From contig NZ_CP094526.1 of assembly GCF_029910095.1 (NCBI RefSeq), positions 2,108,001 to 2,172,000 of the forward strand: a stretch of DNA of 64,000 nt. Reading direction: 5' to 3'. Origin of the DNA: Bradyrhizobium sp. ISRA464. Lineage in GTDB: Bacteria; Pseudomonadota; Alphaproteobacteria; Rhizobiales; Xanthobacteraceae. Positions 44,826 to 53,749 of the stretch are shown in pieces. The notes below the pieces were generated by a model, which worked only from the letters and a program-made list of their open reading frames with translations, was not told the DNA's origin and searched no databases. The translations under genes and the position numbers were made by a program. Within the stretch, counting starts at the first letter, position 1, and the number at the start of each line of letters is the position of its first letter.

Positions 44826-45749
44826 ATGACCTTCCCCGACATCACGCCCGACCTGAAAGCCGCGATGCCGGAGCTGCGCGGGCGGCTGCTCGCCAACCAG
44901 TCGCTCGCCGAGCTGACCTGGTTTCGCGTCGGTGGTCCGGCGCAGGTGCTGTTCACGCCGGCGGACGAGGATGACCTCGCCCACTTTCTCGCGAACCTGC
45001 CGAAGGAGCTGCCGGTCCATGTCATCGGTGTCGGCTCCAACTTGATCGTGCGCGACGGCGGCATGCCGGGCGTGGTGATCCGCCTCGCGCCGCGCGCCTT
45101 CGGCGAGACCAGCGCGACGGGCGACATCGTCACCGCCGGCGCCGCGGCGCTCGACAAGCGCGTCGCGGAGACGGCGGCTGCCGCAGGTATCGGCGGCATG
45201 GAATTCTTCTTCGGCATTCCCGGCACCATCGGCGGTGCGCTGCGCATGAATGCCGGCGCCAATGGCGGCGAGACCAAGGACGTGCTGGTGGAGGCGGCCG
45301 GCATCGGCCGCGATGGCACCAGGCACGTCTTCGGCAATGCCGACATGAAGTTCGTCTATCGCAACAGCGGGGTCGATCCTTCCGTGATCTTCACTTCGGC
45401 GCGCTTCCGCGGGACGATGACGGATGCAGACGCGATCCGTGCGCGCATGAACGAGGTGCAGGCCCACCGCGAGACCGCGCAGCCGATCCGCGAAAAGACC
45501 GGCGGCTCGACCTTCAAGAATCCACCTGGCAACAGCGCCTGGAAGCTGATCGATGCCGCCGGCTGCCGTGGTCTCAAGGTCGGCGGCGCGCAGGTCTCGG
45601 AGATGCACTGCAATTTCCTGATCAACACCGGCAACGCCACCGGGCACGACATCGAGACCCTGGGCGAGACGGTGCGCGAGCGCGTGAAGCAGACCAGCGG
45701 AATCGAGCTACATTGGGAAATCAAGCGGATCGGAATCGGAAAGAGCTGA
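44826..45749 (+). CDS. murB: UDP-N-acetylenolpyruvoylglucosamine reductase
   Basis: 307 residues, GAGAGGGC ribosome-binding site. FAD-binding [20 protein letters not shown], substrate loop [20 protein letters not shown], and catalytic-region [20 protein letters not shown]. The absence of the type I extra loop (short enzyme, YxxS element not obvious) suggests a type II MurB. It reduces enolpyruvyl-UDP-GlcNAc to UDP-MurNAc with NADPH. The stop overlaps the ddl start (TGATG). Confidence 0.95.
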   Translation: MTFPDITPDLKAAMPELRGRLLANQSLAELTWFRVGGPAQVLFTPADEDDLAHFLANLPKELPVHVIGVGSNLIVRDGGMPGVVIRLAPRAFGETSATGDIVTAGAAALDKRVAETAAAAGIGGMEFFFGIPGTIGGALRMNAGANGGETKDVLVEAAGIGRDGTRHVFGNADMKFVYRNSGVDPSVIFTSARFRGTMTDADAIRARMNEVQAHRETAQPIREKTGGSTFKNPPGNSAWKLIDAAGCRGLKVGGAQVSEMHCNFLINTGNATGHDIETLGETVRERVKQTSGIELHWEIKRIGIGKS

Positions 45750-46735
45750 TGCGGGCGACCATTCTCTTCGGCGGCACCAACAAGGAACGCTTGGTCTCGG
45801 TGGCGAGCGCACAGGCGTTGCACCGCGCGCTGCCCGACGCCGATCTGTGGTTCTGGGATGTCGACGACACCGTGCACGCCGTCACCTCCGAAAAGCTGCT
45901 CAATCACACGCGGCCGTTCGAGGTCGATTTCAAGCCGGATGGTCGCGGCATCAGCCTCGCGCAGGCGCTCGACAAGGCTGCAGCGGACGCGCGCGTGCTG
46001 GTGCTCGGCCTGCATGGGGGGCGCGCCGAGAACGGCGAGTTGCAGGCGATGTGCGAGATGCGCGGCATCGCCTTCACCGGCTCCGGTTCGGCCTCGTCGC
46101 ATCTTGCCTTCGACAAGGTGTCGGCCAAGCGCTTTGCCGCGATCGCGGGCGTGAATGCGCCGCAGGGCATTGCCCTCGAACATATCGATGAAGCCTTCGC
46201 CGAGCATGGCAAGCTGATCGCAAAGCCCGTGAAGGACGGATCGAGCTACGGACTGATCTTCGTCAACGCGCAACAGGATCTCGTCACCGTCCGCAATGCC
46301 GCGAAGACCGAGGACTATCTGATCGAGCCGTTCGTCTCGGGCGTGGAGGCGACCTGCGGCGTGCTCGAACGATCCGATGGCGCGGTGTTCGCGCTGCCGC
46401 CGATCGAGATCGTGCCGGCGGAGGGCGGCTTCGACTACACAGCCAAATACCTCCTGAAGTCGACCCAGGAGATCTGCCCCGGCCGCTTCGCGCCCGAGGT
46501 CAGCGCCGCGATCATGGATCACGCGCTCAAGGCGCATCGCGCGCTATCCTGCTCCGGCTATTCGCGCAGCGATTTCATCGTGTCGGCCGGGGGGCCGGTC
46601 TACCTCGAGACCAACACGCTCCCCGGGCTCACCGCGGCATCGCTGTACCCGAAAGCCCTGAAGGCGCAGGGTATCGGCTTTGCCGACTTCCTGCACGATC
46701 AGATCGAGCTCGCCCGGGGCCGCGTCCGGAAGTAG
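45749..46735 (+). CDS. ddl: D-alanine--D-alanine ligase (ATP-grasp)
   Basis: 328 residues from ATG 45749, overlapping the murB stop. N-terminal ILFGGTNKERLVSVASA, LGLHGGRAENGELQAMCE, GSGSASSHLAFDK, ATP-grasp KPVKDGSSYGL, and Mg-binding VYLETNTLPGLTAASLYPKA. It makes the D-Ala-D-Ala dipeptide for MurF. The opening LFGGTNKERLVSVASAQAL differs from the canonical GGxSxE(R/H)xVS pattern, so it is a divergent branch common to this genus. Position in dcw supports the call. Confidence 0.9.
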   Translation: MRATILFGGTNKERLVSVASAQALHRALPDADLWFWDVDDTVHAVTSEKLLNHTRPFEVDFKPDGRGISLAQALDKAAADARVLVLGLHGGRAENGELQAMCEMRGIAFTGSGSASSHLAFDKVSAKRFAAIAGVNAPQGIALEHIDEAFAEHGKLIAKPVKDGSSYGLIFVNAQQDLVTVRNAAKTEDYLIEPFVSGVEATCGVLERSDGAVFALPPIEIVPAEGGFDYTAKYLLKSTQEICPGRFAPEVSAAIMDHALKAHRALSCSGYSRSDFIVSAGGPVYLETNTLPGLTAASLYPKALKAQGIGFADFLHDQIELARGRVRK

Positions 46736-46855
46736 GTGGGGGGAAGGGAACCTGGCCCGCGGAGGCGGACTGGAACCGCCCTGTTGCTAAAATGCTAACG
46801 AGTTCGCGGCAAAGTACTCACAGCGTTGATCAAAACACGCATCAGGCGGGCCGCA

Positions 46856-46872
46856 TTTACCGTTTGTTTACC
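46856..46872 (+). promoter_or_regulatory. Direct repeat TTTACC-N5-TTTACC upstream of ftsQAZ, CtrA-like site
   Basis: TTTACC at 46856-46861 and again at 46867-46872. A GTTAACG half-site follows at about 46887. The 327-base gap 46736-47062 also has TGCTAA twice at 46785-46798 and no gene. In other alphaproteobacteria CtrA binds TTAACC-N5-TTAACC-like sites upstream of ftsQ/ftsA/ftsZ; binding here is inferred. Confidence 0.4.
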
Positions 46873-47062
46873 AGGAAGCCCGAAGGTTAACGCTGGCGGC
46901 GCATGTAGCGCTTGGCTGCCGGGGCGTGAGCTGTCGCGGAATACCGCTTCGAGGAACGCAACCAGGGAACAGGGGGTCACTCTATCCCACCGGTACCGCC
47001 GAGACGTCACCTGTGCCGGGACCCGCAAGGTTTGCGGGCACAACATGTGACGAGCTCGTGCA

Positions 47063-48070
47063 ATGGATGGTGCAGGACGCCTCGCTCGATCGGTGCGATC
47101 GCTGGGGCCTCAAGCTGACCTGAGGGCAGCCGCTATTGGAGCGGCGGTGCTGCTGTGCGAGCATGCCGGCGCCTATCTCGCCCGCCGCAAGCGCAAGCGT
47201 CCCGCCAGGGAGCCGGTGATCGATCGCGAGCCGCCGAACCGTTTCATCCAGACCATCGAGCGCTACCTGCCGCGCCGTCTCGGCCTTGCCGCCACGCTCG
47301 CGATCCTGTTCGGCAGCGCCGGTTTCGGCATCGTCAAAGGCGGCCATGTCGACGAGTTCGTCGCTGTCATGGACGACACCCGCAACGCGCTCGCCAATGC
47401 CGCGGGCTTCCGCATCACCACGGTCGGTATCAACGGCCGCAAGCAGCTGACCCAGGACGAGGTCCTCGCGATCGGCGGCATCAACGGCCGCTCCTCGCTG
47501 CTGTTCCTCGACGCCGAAACCGTGCGCGACCGGCTCAAGGCCAATCCCTGGATTGCCGACGCCACCATCCTCAAGCTTTATCCGGGCCGGCTGCAGATCG
47601 ACATCGTCGAGCGCTCGGCCTTCGCCTTGTGGCAGGAGAACGGCAGGCTCGCCGTCATTGCCTCTGATGGCGCGGTGCTCGAGCCCTACGTCACGCGCCG
47701 CTTCCTCAAATTGCCGCTGGTAGTGGGCAAGGGCGCCGAAACCCACGCCCACGACTTCCTCGCGCTGCTCGACCGTTATCCGCAGGTGCGTTCGGTGACG
47801 AAGGCTGCGATCTATGTCGGCGAGCGGCGCTGGAACCTGCGCCTCAAGGACGGCCTCGATATCCGCCTGCCCGAGAACGACGTCGGCAACGCGCTGGCCG
47901 CGCTCTCCAAACTCGACAAGGACGAGAAGCTGTTCTCGCGCGACATCGTCGCGGTCGACATGCGCCTGCCGGATCGCCTGGTCGTGCAATTGTCCGACGA
48001 CGCCGCCAAGGCGCGCGAAGAGCTGTTCAAGGACAAGAAGTCCAAGAAGAAAGCCGGTGACTCCGCATGA
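47063..48070 (+). CDS. ftsQ: Cell division protein FtsQ
   Basis: 335 residues. Basic cytoplasmic N-terminus (YLARRKRKRPARE), one transmembrane helix at about 73-93, a POTRA domain (FRITTVGINGRKQLTQDEVL through NPWIADATILKLYPGRLQID) and the FtsQ C-terminal domain (WNLRLKDGLDIRLPE), then a Lys-rich tail. A periplasmic hub that recruits FtsL and FtsB to the divisome. The stop overlaps the ftsA start (ATGA). Confidence 0.95.
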   Translation: MDGAGRLARSVRSLGPQADLRAAAIGAAVLLCEHAGAYLARRKRKRPAREPVIDREPPNRFIQTIERYLPRRLGLAATLAILFGSAGFGIVKGGHVDEFVAVMDDTRNALANAAGFRITTVGINGRKQLTQDEVLAIGGINGRSSLLFLDAETVRDRLKANPWIADATILKLYPGRLQIDIVERSAFALWQENGRLAVIASDGAVLEPYVTRRFLKLPLVVGKGAETHAHDFLALLDRYPQVRSVTKAAIYVGERRWNLRLKDGLDIRLPENDVGNALAALSKLDKDEKLFSRDIVAVDMRLPDRLVVQLSDDAAKAREELFKDKKSKKKAGDSA

Positions 48071-49389
48071 CCGGCCTCGACCGCAACCTGACCCCGAAGA
48101 CCCGTCCGATGCAGAAGCGCACGGCGCTGGTGGCGTCGCTCGACGTCGGCTCCAGCAAGATCGCCTGCATGATCGCGCGGCTGAAGCCTTCGCCGCCGAG
48201 CGAGGCGCTGCGCGGCCGCAGCCACGCGGTGGAATTGATCGGCTACAGCCAGATCCAGTCGCGCGGCGTCAAGGCCGGCGCCGTGGTCGATCTGGCCGAA
48301 TGCGAGAAGTCGGTGCGCCATGCCGTGGCGCTGGCCGAGCGCATGGCCAAGGTCCGGGTCGAATCCGTCCTGCTGTCGGTGTCCGGCGGCCGGCTGCATG
48401 GTCAACTCGTTGAAGCCGCTGCCGATATCCGCGGCGGCTCGGTCACCTCGGACGATGTCAGCCGCGTCACCTCGGCCGGCATGCGCCACGCCACCGCCGC
48501 CGGCCGCACCGTTCTGCATGCGCTGCCGGTCGGCTACGCGCTCGACGGCGTCAAGGGCATCCGCGATCCGCGCGGCATGGTGGCGCGGCAGTTCGGCGTC
48601 GACATGAATGTTGTCACGTCGGACGCGACGGTCGCCAAGAATCTGATGCTCGTGGTCGAACGGTGTCATCTCAATGTCGAAGCCATGGCGGCGAGCCCCT
48701 ATGTCGCGGGGCTCTCGGTCCTGACGGACGACGAGTTCGATCTCGGCGCAGCCGTCGTCGAGATGGGCGCGGGGTCGACGACGATCGCGACCTATTCCGG
48801 CGGACGCTTCGTGCACGCATCCGGATTTGCGCTCGGTGGGCAACACATCACGATGGATCTTGCGCGCGGCATCGGAGCGTGCATTGCGGATGCCGAGCGA
48901 ATCAAGACTTTATACGGCACGGTGCTGACCGGCGGCTCGGATTCGCGTGAGCTGATGTCCGTTCCGACTGCAGGCGATGATCGGGAGACTCCGCAAATCG
49001 TGTCCCGCGCCACGATCGCGAACATAGTCCGGCATCGCGCCGAGGAGATTTTTGAGATGGTCCGTGACCGGCTCGCGGATTCCCCCTTTGCGGCTGAGCC
49101 GCGGGCGGGCGTCGTGTTGAGCGGCGGCGCGTCCCAACTCACCGGCACCGTCGAGCTTGCCACCCGCATCCTGAACCGGCAGGTCCGCATCGGCCGCCCG
49201 CTCGGCTTCGGCCGGCTGCCGAGCGAGGCGAAGGGCGCCTCGTTCTCGGTGCCGTCGGGCCTGCTGGTCTATCCGCAATACGCTCATCTTGAACATGTCG
49301 AACCGCGGCGCACGCGGCAGCTCAAGACAGGGACTGACGGCTACGGCTACTTCGGAAAGGTCGGACGATGGCTTCGCGAGGGCTTCTGA
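48067..49389 (+). CDS. ftsA: Cell division actin-like protein FtsA
   Basis: 440 residues. Actin-fold motifs: phosphate-1 SLDVGSSKIACMIARL, VEMGAGSTTIATYSGGRFVH (phosphate-2) and GVVLSGGASQLTGTVELA (adenosine). The C-terminal amphipathic tail GKVGRWLREGF anchors it to the membrane. It tethers FtsZ filaments to the inner membrane. An alternative start at Met15 (MQKRTALVASLDVG) is possible; the 48067 start overlaps ftsQ. Confidence 0.96.
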   Translation: MTGLDRNLTPKTRPMQKRTALVASLDVGSSKIACMIARLKPSPPSEALRGRSHAVELIGYSQIQSRGVKAGAVVDLAECEKSVRHAVALAERMAKVRVESVLLSVSGGRLHGQLVEAAADIRGGSVTSDDVSRVTSAGMRHATAAGRTVLHALPVGYALDGVKGIRDPRGMVARQFGVDMNVVTSDATVAKNLMLVVERCHLNVEAMAASPYVAGLSVLTDDEFDLGAAVVEMGAGSTTIATYSGGRFVHASGFALGGQHITMDLARGIGACIADAERIKTLYGTVLTGGSDSRELMSVPTAGDDRETPQIVSRATIANIVRHRAEEIFEMVRDRLADSPFAAEPRAGVVLSGGASQLTGTVELATRILNRQVRIGRPLGFGRLPSEAKGASFSVPSGLLVYPQYAHLEHVEPRRTRQLKTGTDGYGYFGKVGRWLREGF

Positions 49390-49478
49390 TGACCGCATCC
49401 CGGCTTAAGGCATTTACACCAACTCCCGCGGCCGCCGGCCGGGGCGAACCCACGCGCGCGTAATTGAGAGAGGCAACC

Positions 49479-51263
49479 ATGGCACTCAATCTGACCCCCC
49501 CTGACATCAGCGAGCTGAAACCGCGGATCACTGTCTTCGGCGTCGGTGGCGCGGGCGGTAACGCCGTCAACAACATGATCACCGCCGGGTTGCAGGGCGT
49601 CGACTTCGTCGTCGCCAACACCGACGCGCAGGCGCTGACCATGTCGAAGGCGCAGCGCATCATCCAGATGGGCACCCAGGTCACCCAGGGCCTCGGCGCC
49701 GGTTCGCAGCCCGATGTCGGTGCCGCCGCCGCGCAGGAGGTCATCGACGAGCTGCGCGATCATCTCACCGGCGCCAACATGGTGTTCGTCACCGCCGGCA
49801 TGGGCGGCGGCACCGGCACCGGCGCCGCACCGGTGATCGCCAAGGCCGCGCGCGAGATGGGCATCCTCACGGTCGGCGTGGTGACCAAGCCGTTCCACTT
49901 CGAAGGCCAGCGCCGCATGCGCACCGCCGAGTCCGGCATTGCCGAGCTGCACAAGGTGGTCGACACGCTCCTGATCATCCCGAACCAGAACCTGTTCCGG
50001 GTCGCCAACGAGAAGACCACCTTCGCCGACGCCTTCGCGATGGCCGACCAGGTGCTCTATTCGGGCGTTGCCTGCATCACCGACCTGATGGTCAAGGAAG
50101 GTTTAATCAACCTCGACTTCGCCGACGTCCGCGCCGTCATGCGCGAGATGGGTAAGGCGATGATGGGCACCGGCGAGGCCACCGGTGAGAAGCGCGCGCT
50201 GACCGCCGCCGAAGCCGCGATCGCCAACCCGCTGATCGATGACAGCTCGATGAAGGGCGCCCGCGGCCTTCTGATCTCGATCACCGGCGGCAAGGACCTC
50301 ACCCTGTTCGAGGTCGACGAAGCCGCCACCCGCATCCGCGAGGAGGTCGATCCCGATGCCAACATCATCGTCGGCGCCACCTTTGACGAGTCGCTCGACG
50401 GCGTCATCCGCGTCTCGGTGGTTGCGACCGGCATCGAGCAGGCCGCGATCGCCCGCGCCCAGGCTCCCGCTGCGCAGCAGTCCAACGGCTCGCCGGAGAG
50501 CCGGCTGGCCGACCTGACCGCGCGCCTGCGCGCCGACAATCAGCGGCTCGCCGAGCGTGCGCAGAAGCTCGATCCGCCGACCGGCGTGACCGTTGCGCCG
50601 ATTGCTGCGCCGCAGCCTGCCGCGGCCCAGCCGCGTCAGGGCGGCAATGTCGAGCGCGCCGCGCTCGCGGCGATCGCCGCCGCGGTTGCCCCGGACAACG
50701 CGCCGATGCAGCCGGCGTCCTACGGTGACGTCACGGTGCGCCCGATCGCCCAGAAGCCGTCGCTGTTCCCGGATCACGACGTCGCCAAGGTCGAGCAGCA
50801 CGAGCCGATGCCACCCGAGACCTTCATCCCGCAGGCCGCCGAGCGTTCCCCGGTCCGTGCCCCGCGGATGCCGAAGTTCGAGGATCTTCCGATGCCCGCG
50901 CAGGCCGAGATCCGCCAGGCCAACGGCGGCGGTGAGGAGGAACATCCGCAGAAGACCCGGCTGTCGCTGCTGCAGCGCCTGGCCAATGTCGGCCTCGGCC
51001 GTCGCGACGAAGAAACCGAGCCGCCGATCGCGGCCCGTTCCTCCGGTCCGGCGATGCCCTCGATGCCGCCGCTGCCCGAGCGCCGGCCGGCCCGCAGCGT
51101 TGCGCAGCAGATCGCCTCGAACGAATCACCGGTATCTGAATATGCGAAGCGGCCCGCGCCGCAGGGGCTGGACGCTCATGGACGGCCGGCACCTGTTGCG
51201 CCGGCGCCACAGGGCGACGACCATCTTGATATCCCGGCCTTCCTGCGCCGGCAGGCAAACTGA
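49479..51263 (+). CDS. ftsZ: Cell division tubulin-like GTPase FtsZ
   Basis: 594 residues from ATG 49479 (GAGAGG upstream). GTPase core to about residue 320 with the tubulin signature [12 protein letters not shown] at 108-119 and T7 loop [10 protein letters not shown]. An unusually long Pro/Ala/Arg-rich linker (about 320-580) ends in the conserved C-terminal peptide [12 protein letters not shown], which binds FtsA. A long linker is normal for Bradyrhizobium-type FtsZ. It forms the Z-ring. Last gene of the cluster. Confidence 0.97.
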   Translation: MALNLTPPDISELKPRITVFGVGGAGGNAVNNMITAGLQGVDFVVANTDAQALTMSKAQRIIQMGTQVTQGLGAGSQPDVGAAAAQEVIDELRDHLTGANMVFVTAGMGGGTGTGAAPVIAKAAREMGILTVGVVTKPFHFEGQRRMRTAESGIAELHKVVDTLLIIPNQNLFRVANEKTTFADAFAMADQVLYSGVACITDLMVKEGLINLDFADVRAVMREMGKAMMGTGEATGEKRALTAAEAAIANPLIDDSSMKGARGLLISITGGKDLTLFEVDEAATRIREEVDPDANIIVGATFDESLDGVIRVSVVATGIEQAAIARAQAPAAQQSNGSPESRLADLTARLRADNQRLAERAQKLDPPTGVTVAPIAAPQPAAAQPRQGGNVERAALAAIAAAVAPDNAPMQPASYGDVTVRPIAQKPSLFPDHDVAKVEQHEPMPPETFIPQAAERSPVRAPRMPKFEDLPMPAQAEIRQANGGGEEEHPQKTRLSLLQRLANVGLGRRDEETEPPIAARSSGPAMPSMPPLPERRPARSVAQQIASNESPVSEYAKRPAPQGLDAHGRPAPVAPAPQGDDHLDIPAFLRRQAN

Positions 51264-51290
51264 AGGTTGTTACAATCTTGGCGACCAGAG

Positions 51291-51325
51291 AGGCCCCGGC
51301 GGGAACCGCCGGGGCCTTCGTGTTT
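51291..51325 (+). terminator. Rho-independent terminator after ftsZ
   Basis: GGCCCCGGCGG-GAA-CCGCCGGGGCC, an 11-bp perfect stem with a 3-base loop followed by TTCGTGTTT. It closes the dcw cluster 28 bases after the ftsZ stop. The rest of 51264-51614 (AT-rich attaaatgattaattat and ggttaacc) probably holds the lpxC promoter; no gene seen. Confidence 0.85.
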
Positions 51326-51614
51326 AAGCGGATATCGGGTCGCAATCCGGTGACCAAGCAACTGAAATTAAATGATTAATTATCCTTTCGGTGGTCAGAT
51401 GGCCTATCCCGGAGGGCTCTTGTCGCTGCCGCAATTTGGTTAACCTTGGGCGTGAATGCGGCGGAGATGGGGTAACAATCGGTAAAGAAGCGTGAGTTGG
51501 CGCGGTTTGGGGCTGTGACTATGGTCTGCCGTGACTTGGGGAGCTCAAGCGAGTCGGCCTTGGGGAAAGTGGGCCACTTGATTTGAGTGAAAGTCGGGTA
51601 GTGGGCATTATCGA

Positions 51615-52577
51615 ATGAAATTCAGTCGCCAAACGACGCTTCGGTCGCAAGCCACCGTGACGGGCGTCGGCGTTCACTCCGGTCAAGCTGTTAATCTGAC
51701 TTTGGGTCCTGCGCCCGTCGATGCGGGTTTCATTTTCGTCCGCACCGGACTTGAAGGTGCCGACCGCGAAATTCTGGCCAATGCCGATGCCGTGATCGCG
51801 ACCGAATTTGCGACGGTGCTCGGTGACCGCGAAGGGCCGCTGGTTTCCACCGCCGAGCATGTGCTTGCCGCGCTGCGCGGCATGGGGGTCGACAACGCCG
51901 TTATCGAGATCGACGGTCCCGAAGTACCGATCATGGACGGCAGCGCCGCGGCTTTCGTCGCAGCGATCGATCAGGCCGGCATCGTCGCCCAGCCCGCCGT
52001 GCGCCGCTTCATCCAGGTGTTGAAGCCGGTGCAGGTCAAGATCGGCGAATCGGTCGGCGAGCTACGTCCGTTTGCCGGCGGGTTCCGTGCCGAGGTCGAG
52101 ATCGATTTCGCCAACTCGGTGATCGGCCGCCAGAGCCTCTCCTTCGATCTTTCGCCGGAAGGCTTCCGCCGCGACGTGTCGCGCGCCAGGACCTTCGGCT
52201 GCGTGGCTGACACGGCCCGGCTCTGGAGCGCAGGCTTCGCGCTTGGCGCATCCTTCGAGAATACGGTGGTGTTCGACGAAACCCGCCTGCTCAACCCCGA
52301 GGGGCTGCGCTACGGCGACGAATGCGTCCGTCACAAGGTTTTGGACGTCATCGGTGATCTCGCGCTGGCCGGCCTGCCGCTGCTCGGCATCTATCGTTCG
52401 AAGCGCGGCGGTCACAAGCTCAACCACGCGGTGCTCACGGCGCTTCTCGCCGACCGCAGCGGCTGGCGGGTGGTCGAAGCGGAGACCGCGCGGCGGCCGT
52501 CCCGCAGCCACGTCGAGGCCGGTGCCGGCACGGTGGGTGGCTTGATCGCCCCGGCCTACGGCCCGGACGTGTCCTGA
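51615..52577 (+). CDS. lpxC: UDP-3-O-acyl-GlcNAc deacetylase
   Basis: 320 residues. QTTLRSQATVTGVGVHSGQA at the start, first zinc ligand His82 in STAEHVLAAL, second-domain zinc site in RHKVLDVIGDLAL, and catalytic His in GHKLNHAVL. The committed step of lipid A synthesis in the cytoplasm. lpxC commonly follows ftsZ in proteobacteria. The last 20 or so residues (GTVGGLIAPAYGPDVS) are variable in the family. Confidence 0.96.
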   Translation: MKFSRQTTLRSQATVTGVGVHSGQAVNLTLGPAPVDAGFIFVRTGLEGADREILANADAVIATEFATVLGDREGPLVSTAEHVLAALRGMGVDNAVIEIDGPEVPIMDGSAAAFVAAIDQAGIVAQPAVRRFIQVLKPVQVKIGESVGELRPFAGGFRAEVEIDFANSVIGRQSLSFDLSPEGFRRDVSRARTFGCVADTARLWSAGFALGASFENTVVFDETRLLNPEGLRYGDECVRHKVLDVIGDLALAGLPLLGIYRSKRGGHKLNHAVLTALLADRSGWRVVEAETARRPSRSHVEAGAGTVGGLIAPAYGPDVS

Positions 52578-52830
52578 TCGCCGCGGCCGGCGTCCTTCGT
52601 CCCCAATTTCCGTAGTGTCCACAGTGGGTCGCGGGCGTGTCCAGTCGCCTTATTCCGGGCGGAATGGCTGCGTATCCGGTTGGTCGAGGGGCCAGTTTTT
52701 GGCTAAACAATGCCTGCGGCTGCACGACACGGCGCCAATGGTCGAGGGTATATTGCGTCCATGATCGCGGTCCATGGATGAAGTGGGCTTCGCCGTTAAC
52801 CGCAATCAAAGGCGTCAGGTTCTATATTTC
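52578..52830. other. lpxC-bamD intergenic region
   Basis: 253 bases without a gene or recognisable repeat; ggtatattgcg at about 52746 could be part of a bamD promoter -10 but no matching -35 was found. Confidence 0.3.
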
Positions 52831-53736
52831 ATGTCGGCAAAGCGTATGACGCTCGAACCCAATTCATCTGACGTCTCCGGCCTGAAGCGGGCCGCCCGCG
52901 CGCTGCGTTTCGCGGCGGGCCTGGTCGTGCTGGCGTTGCCGCTCGCCGGCTGCGGCACGGGCGCGCTGTGGGACAAGTTCATGGCCAAGGACGACACGTT
53001 CGTCGATGAGCCCGCGGACAAGCTCTACAATGAGGGCTTGTACATGATGAACGAGAAGAAGGATCTGAAGGCCGCCTCGAAGAAGTTCGAGGAAGTCGAC
53101 CGGCAGCATCCCTACTCGGAGTGGGCGCGCAAGTCGCTCCTGATGTCGGCCTACTCCTACTATCAGGCCGGCGACTACGACAGCTGCATCGGTTCTGCGA
53201 CCCGCTACGTCACGCTGCACCCGGGCAGCCCGGACGCGGCCTACGCCCAGTACCTGATCGCCGCATCGCATTATGATCAGATCCCGGACATCTCCCGCGA
53301 CCAGGGCCGCACCGAGAAGGCGATCGCGGCGCTGGAAGAGGTGGTGCGCAAGTATCCGACCTCGGAATACGCCACCTCGGCCAAGACTAAACTTCAGGCT
53401 GCGCGCGACCAGCTCGCCGGCAAGGAAATGGCGGTCGGCCGCTACTACATGGAGAAGCGCGACTTCACCGCCGCGATCAACCGCTTCAAGACGGTGGTGA
53501 CGCAGTACCAGACCACCCGCCATGTCGAAGAGGCGCTCTACCGGCTCACCGAGGCCTATATGGCGATCGGCATCGCGGGCGAAGCGCAGACCGCCGCCGC
53601 CGTGCTCGGCCACAATTTTCCGGACAGCCGCTGGTACAAGGACGCCTACAATCTAGTAAAGTCCGGCGGTCTCGAGCCGAGCGAGAATCAGGGGTCCTGG
53701 ATCAGCCGGACCTTCAAGAAGATAGGCCTCGGCTAG
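52831..53736 (+). CDS. bamD: Outer-membrane assembly lipoprotein BamD (ComL)
   Basis: 301 residues from ATG 52831 (MSAKRMTLEPNSS); Met at 52846 is an alternative. Lipoprotein signal with lipobox LPLAGC, then five TPR-like helical pairs (ADKLYNEGLYMMNEKKDLKA; FEEVDRQHPYSEWARKSLLM; AIAALEEVVRKYPTSEYATS; INRFKTVVTQYQTTRHVEEA). It is the essential partner of BamA in folding outer-membrane proteins, facing the periplasm. recN starts 14 bases later. Confidence 0.94.
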   Translation: MSAKRMTLEPNSSDVSGLKRAARALRFAAGLVVLALPLAGCGTGALWDKFMAKDDTFVDEPADKLYNEGLYMMNEKKDLKAASKKFEEVDRQHPYSEWARKSLLMSAYSYYQAGDYDSCIGSATRYVTLHPGSPDAAYAQYLIAASHYDQIPDISRDQGRTEKAIAALEEVVRKYPTSEYATSAKTKLQAARDQLAGKEMAVGRYYMEKRDFTAAINRFKTVVTQYQTTRHVEEALYRLTEAYMAIGIAGEAQTAAAVLGHNFPDSRWYKDAYNLVKSGGLEPSENQGSWISRTFKKIGLG

Positions 53737-53749
53737 GAATTGTCCTCGC

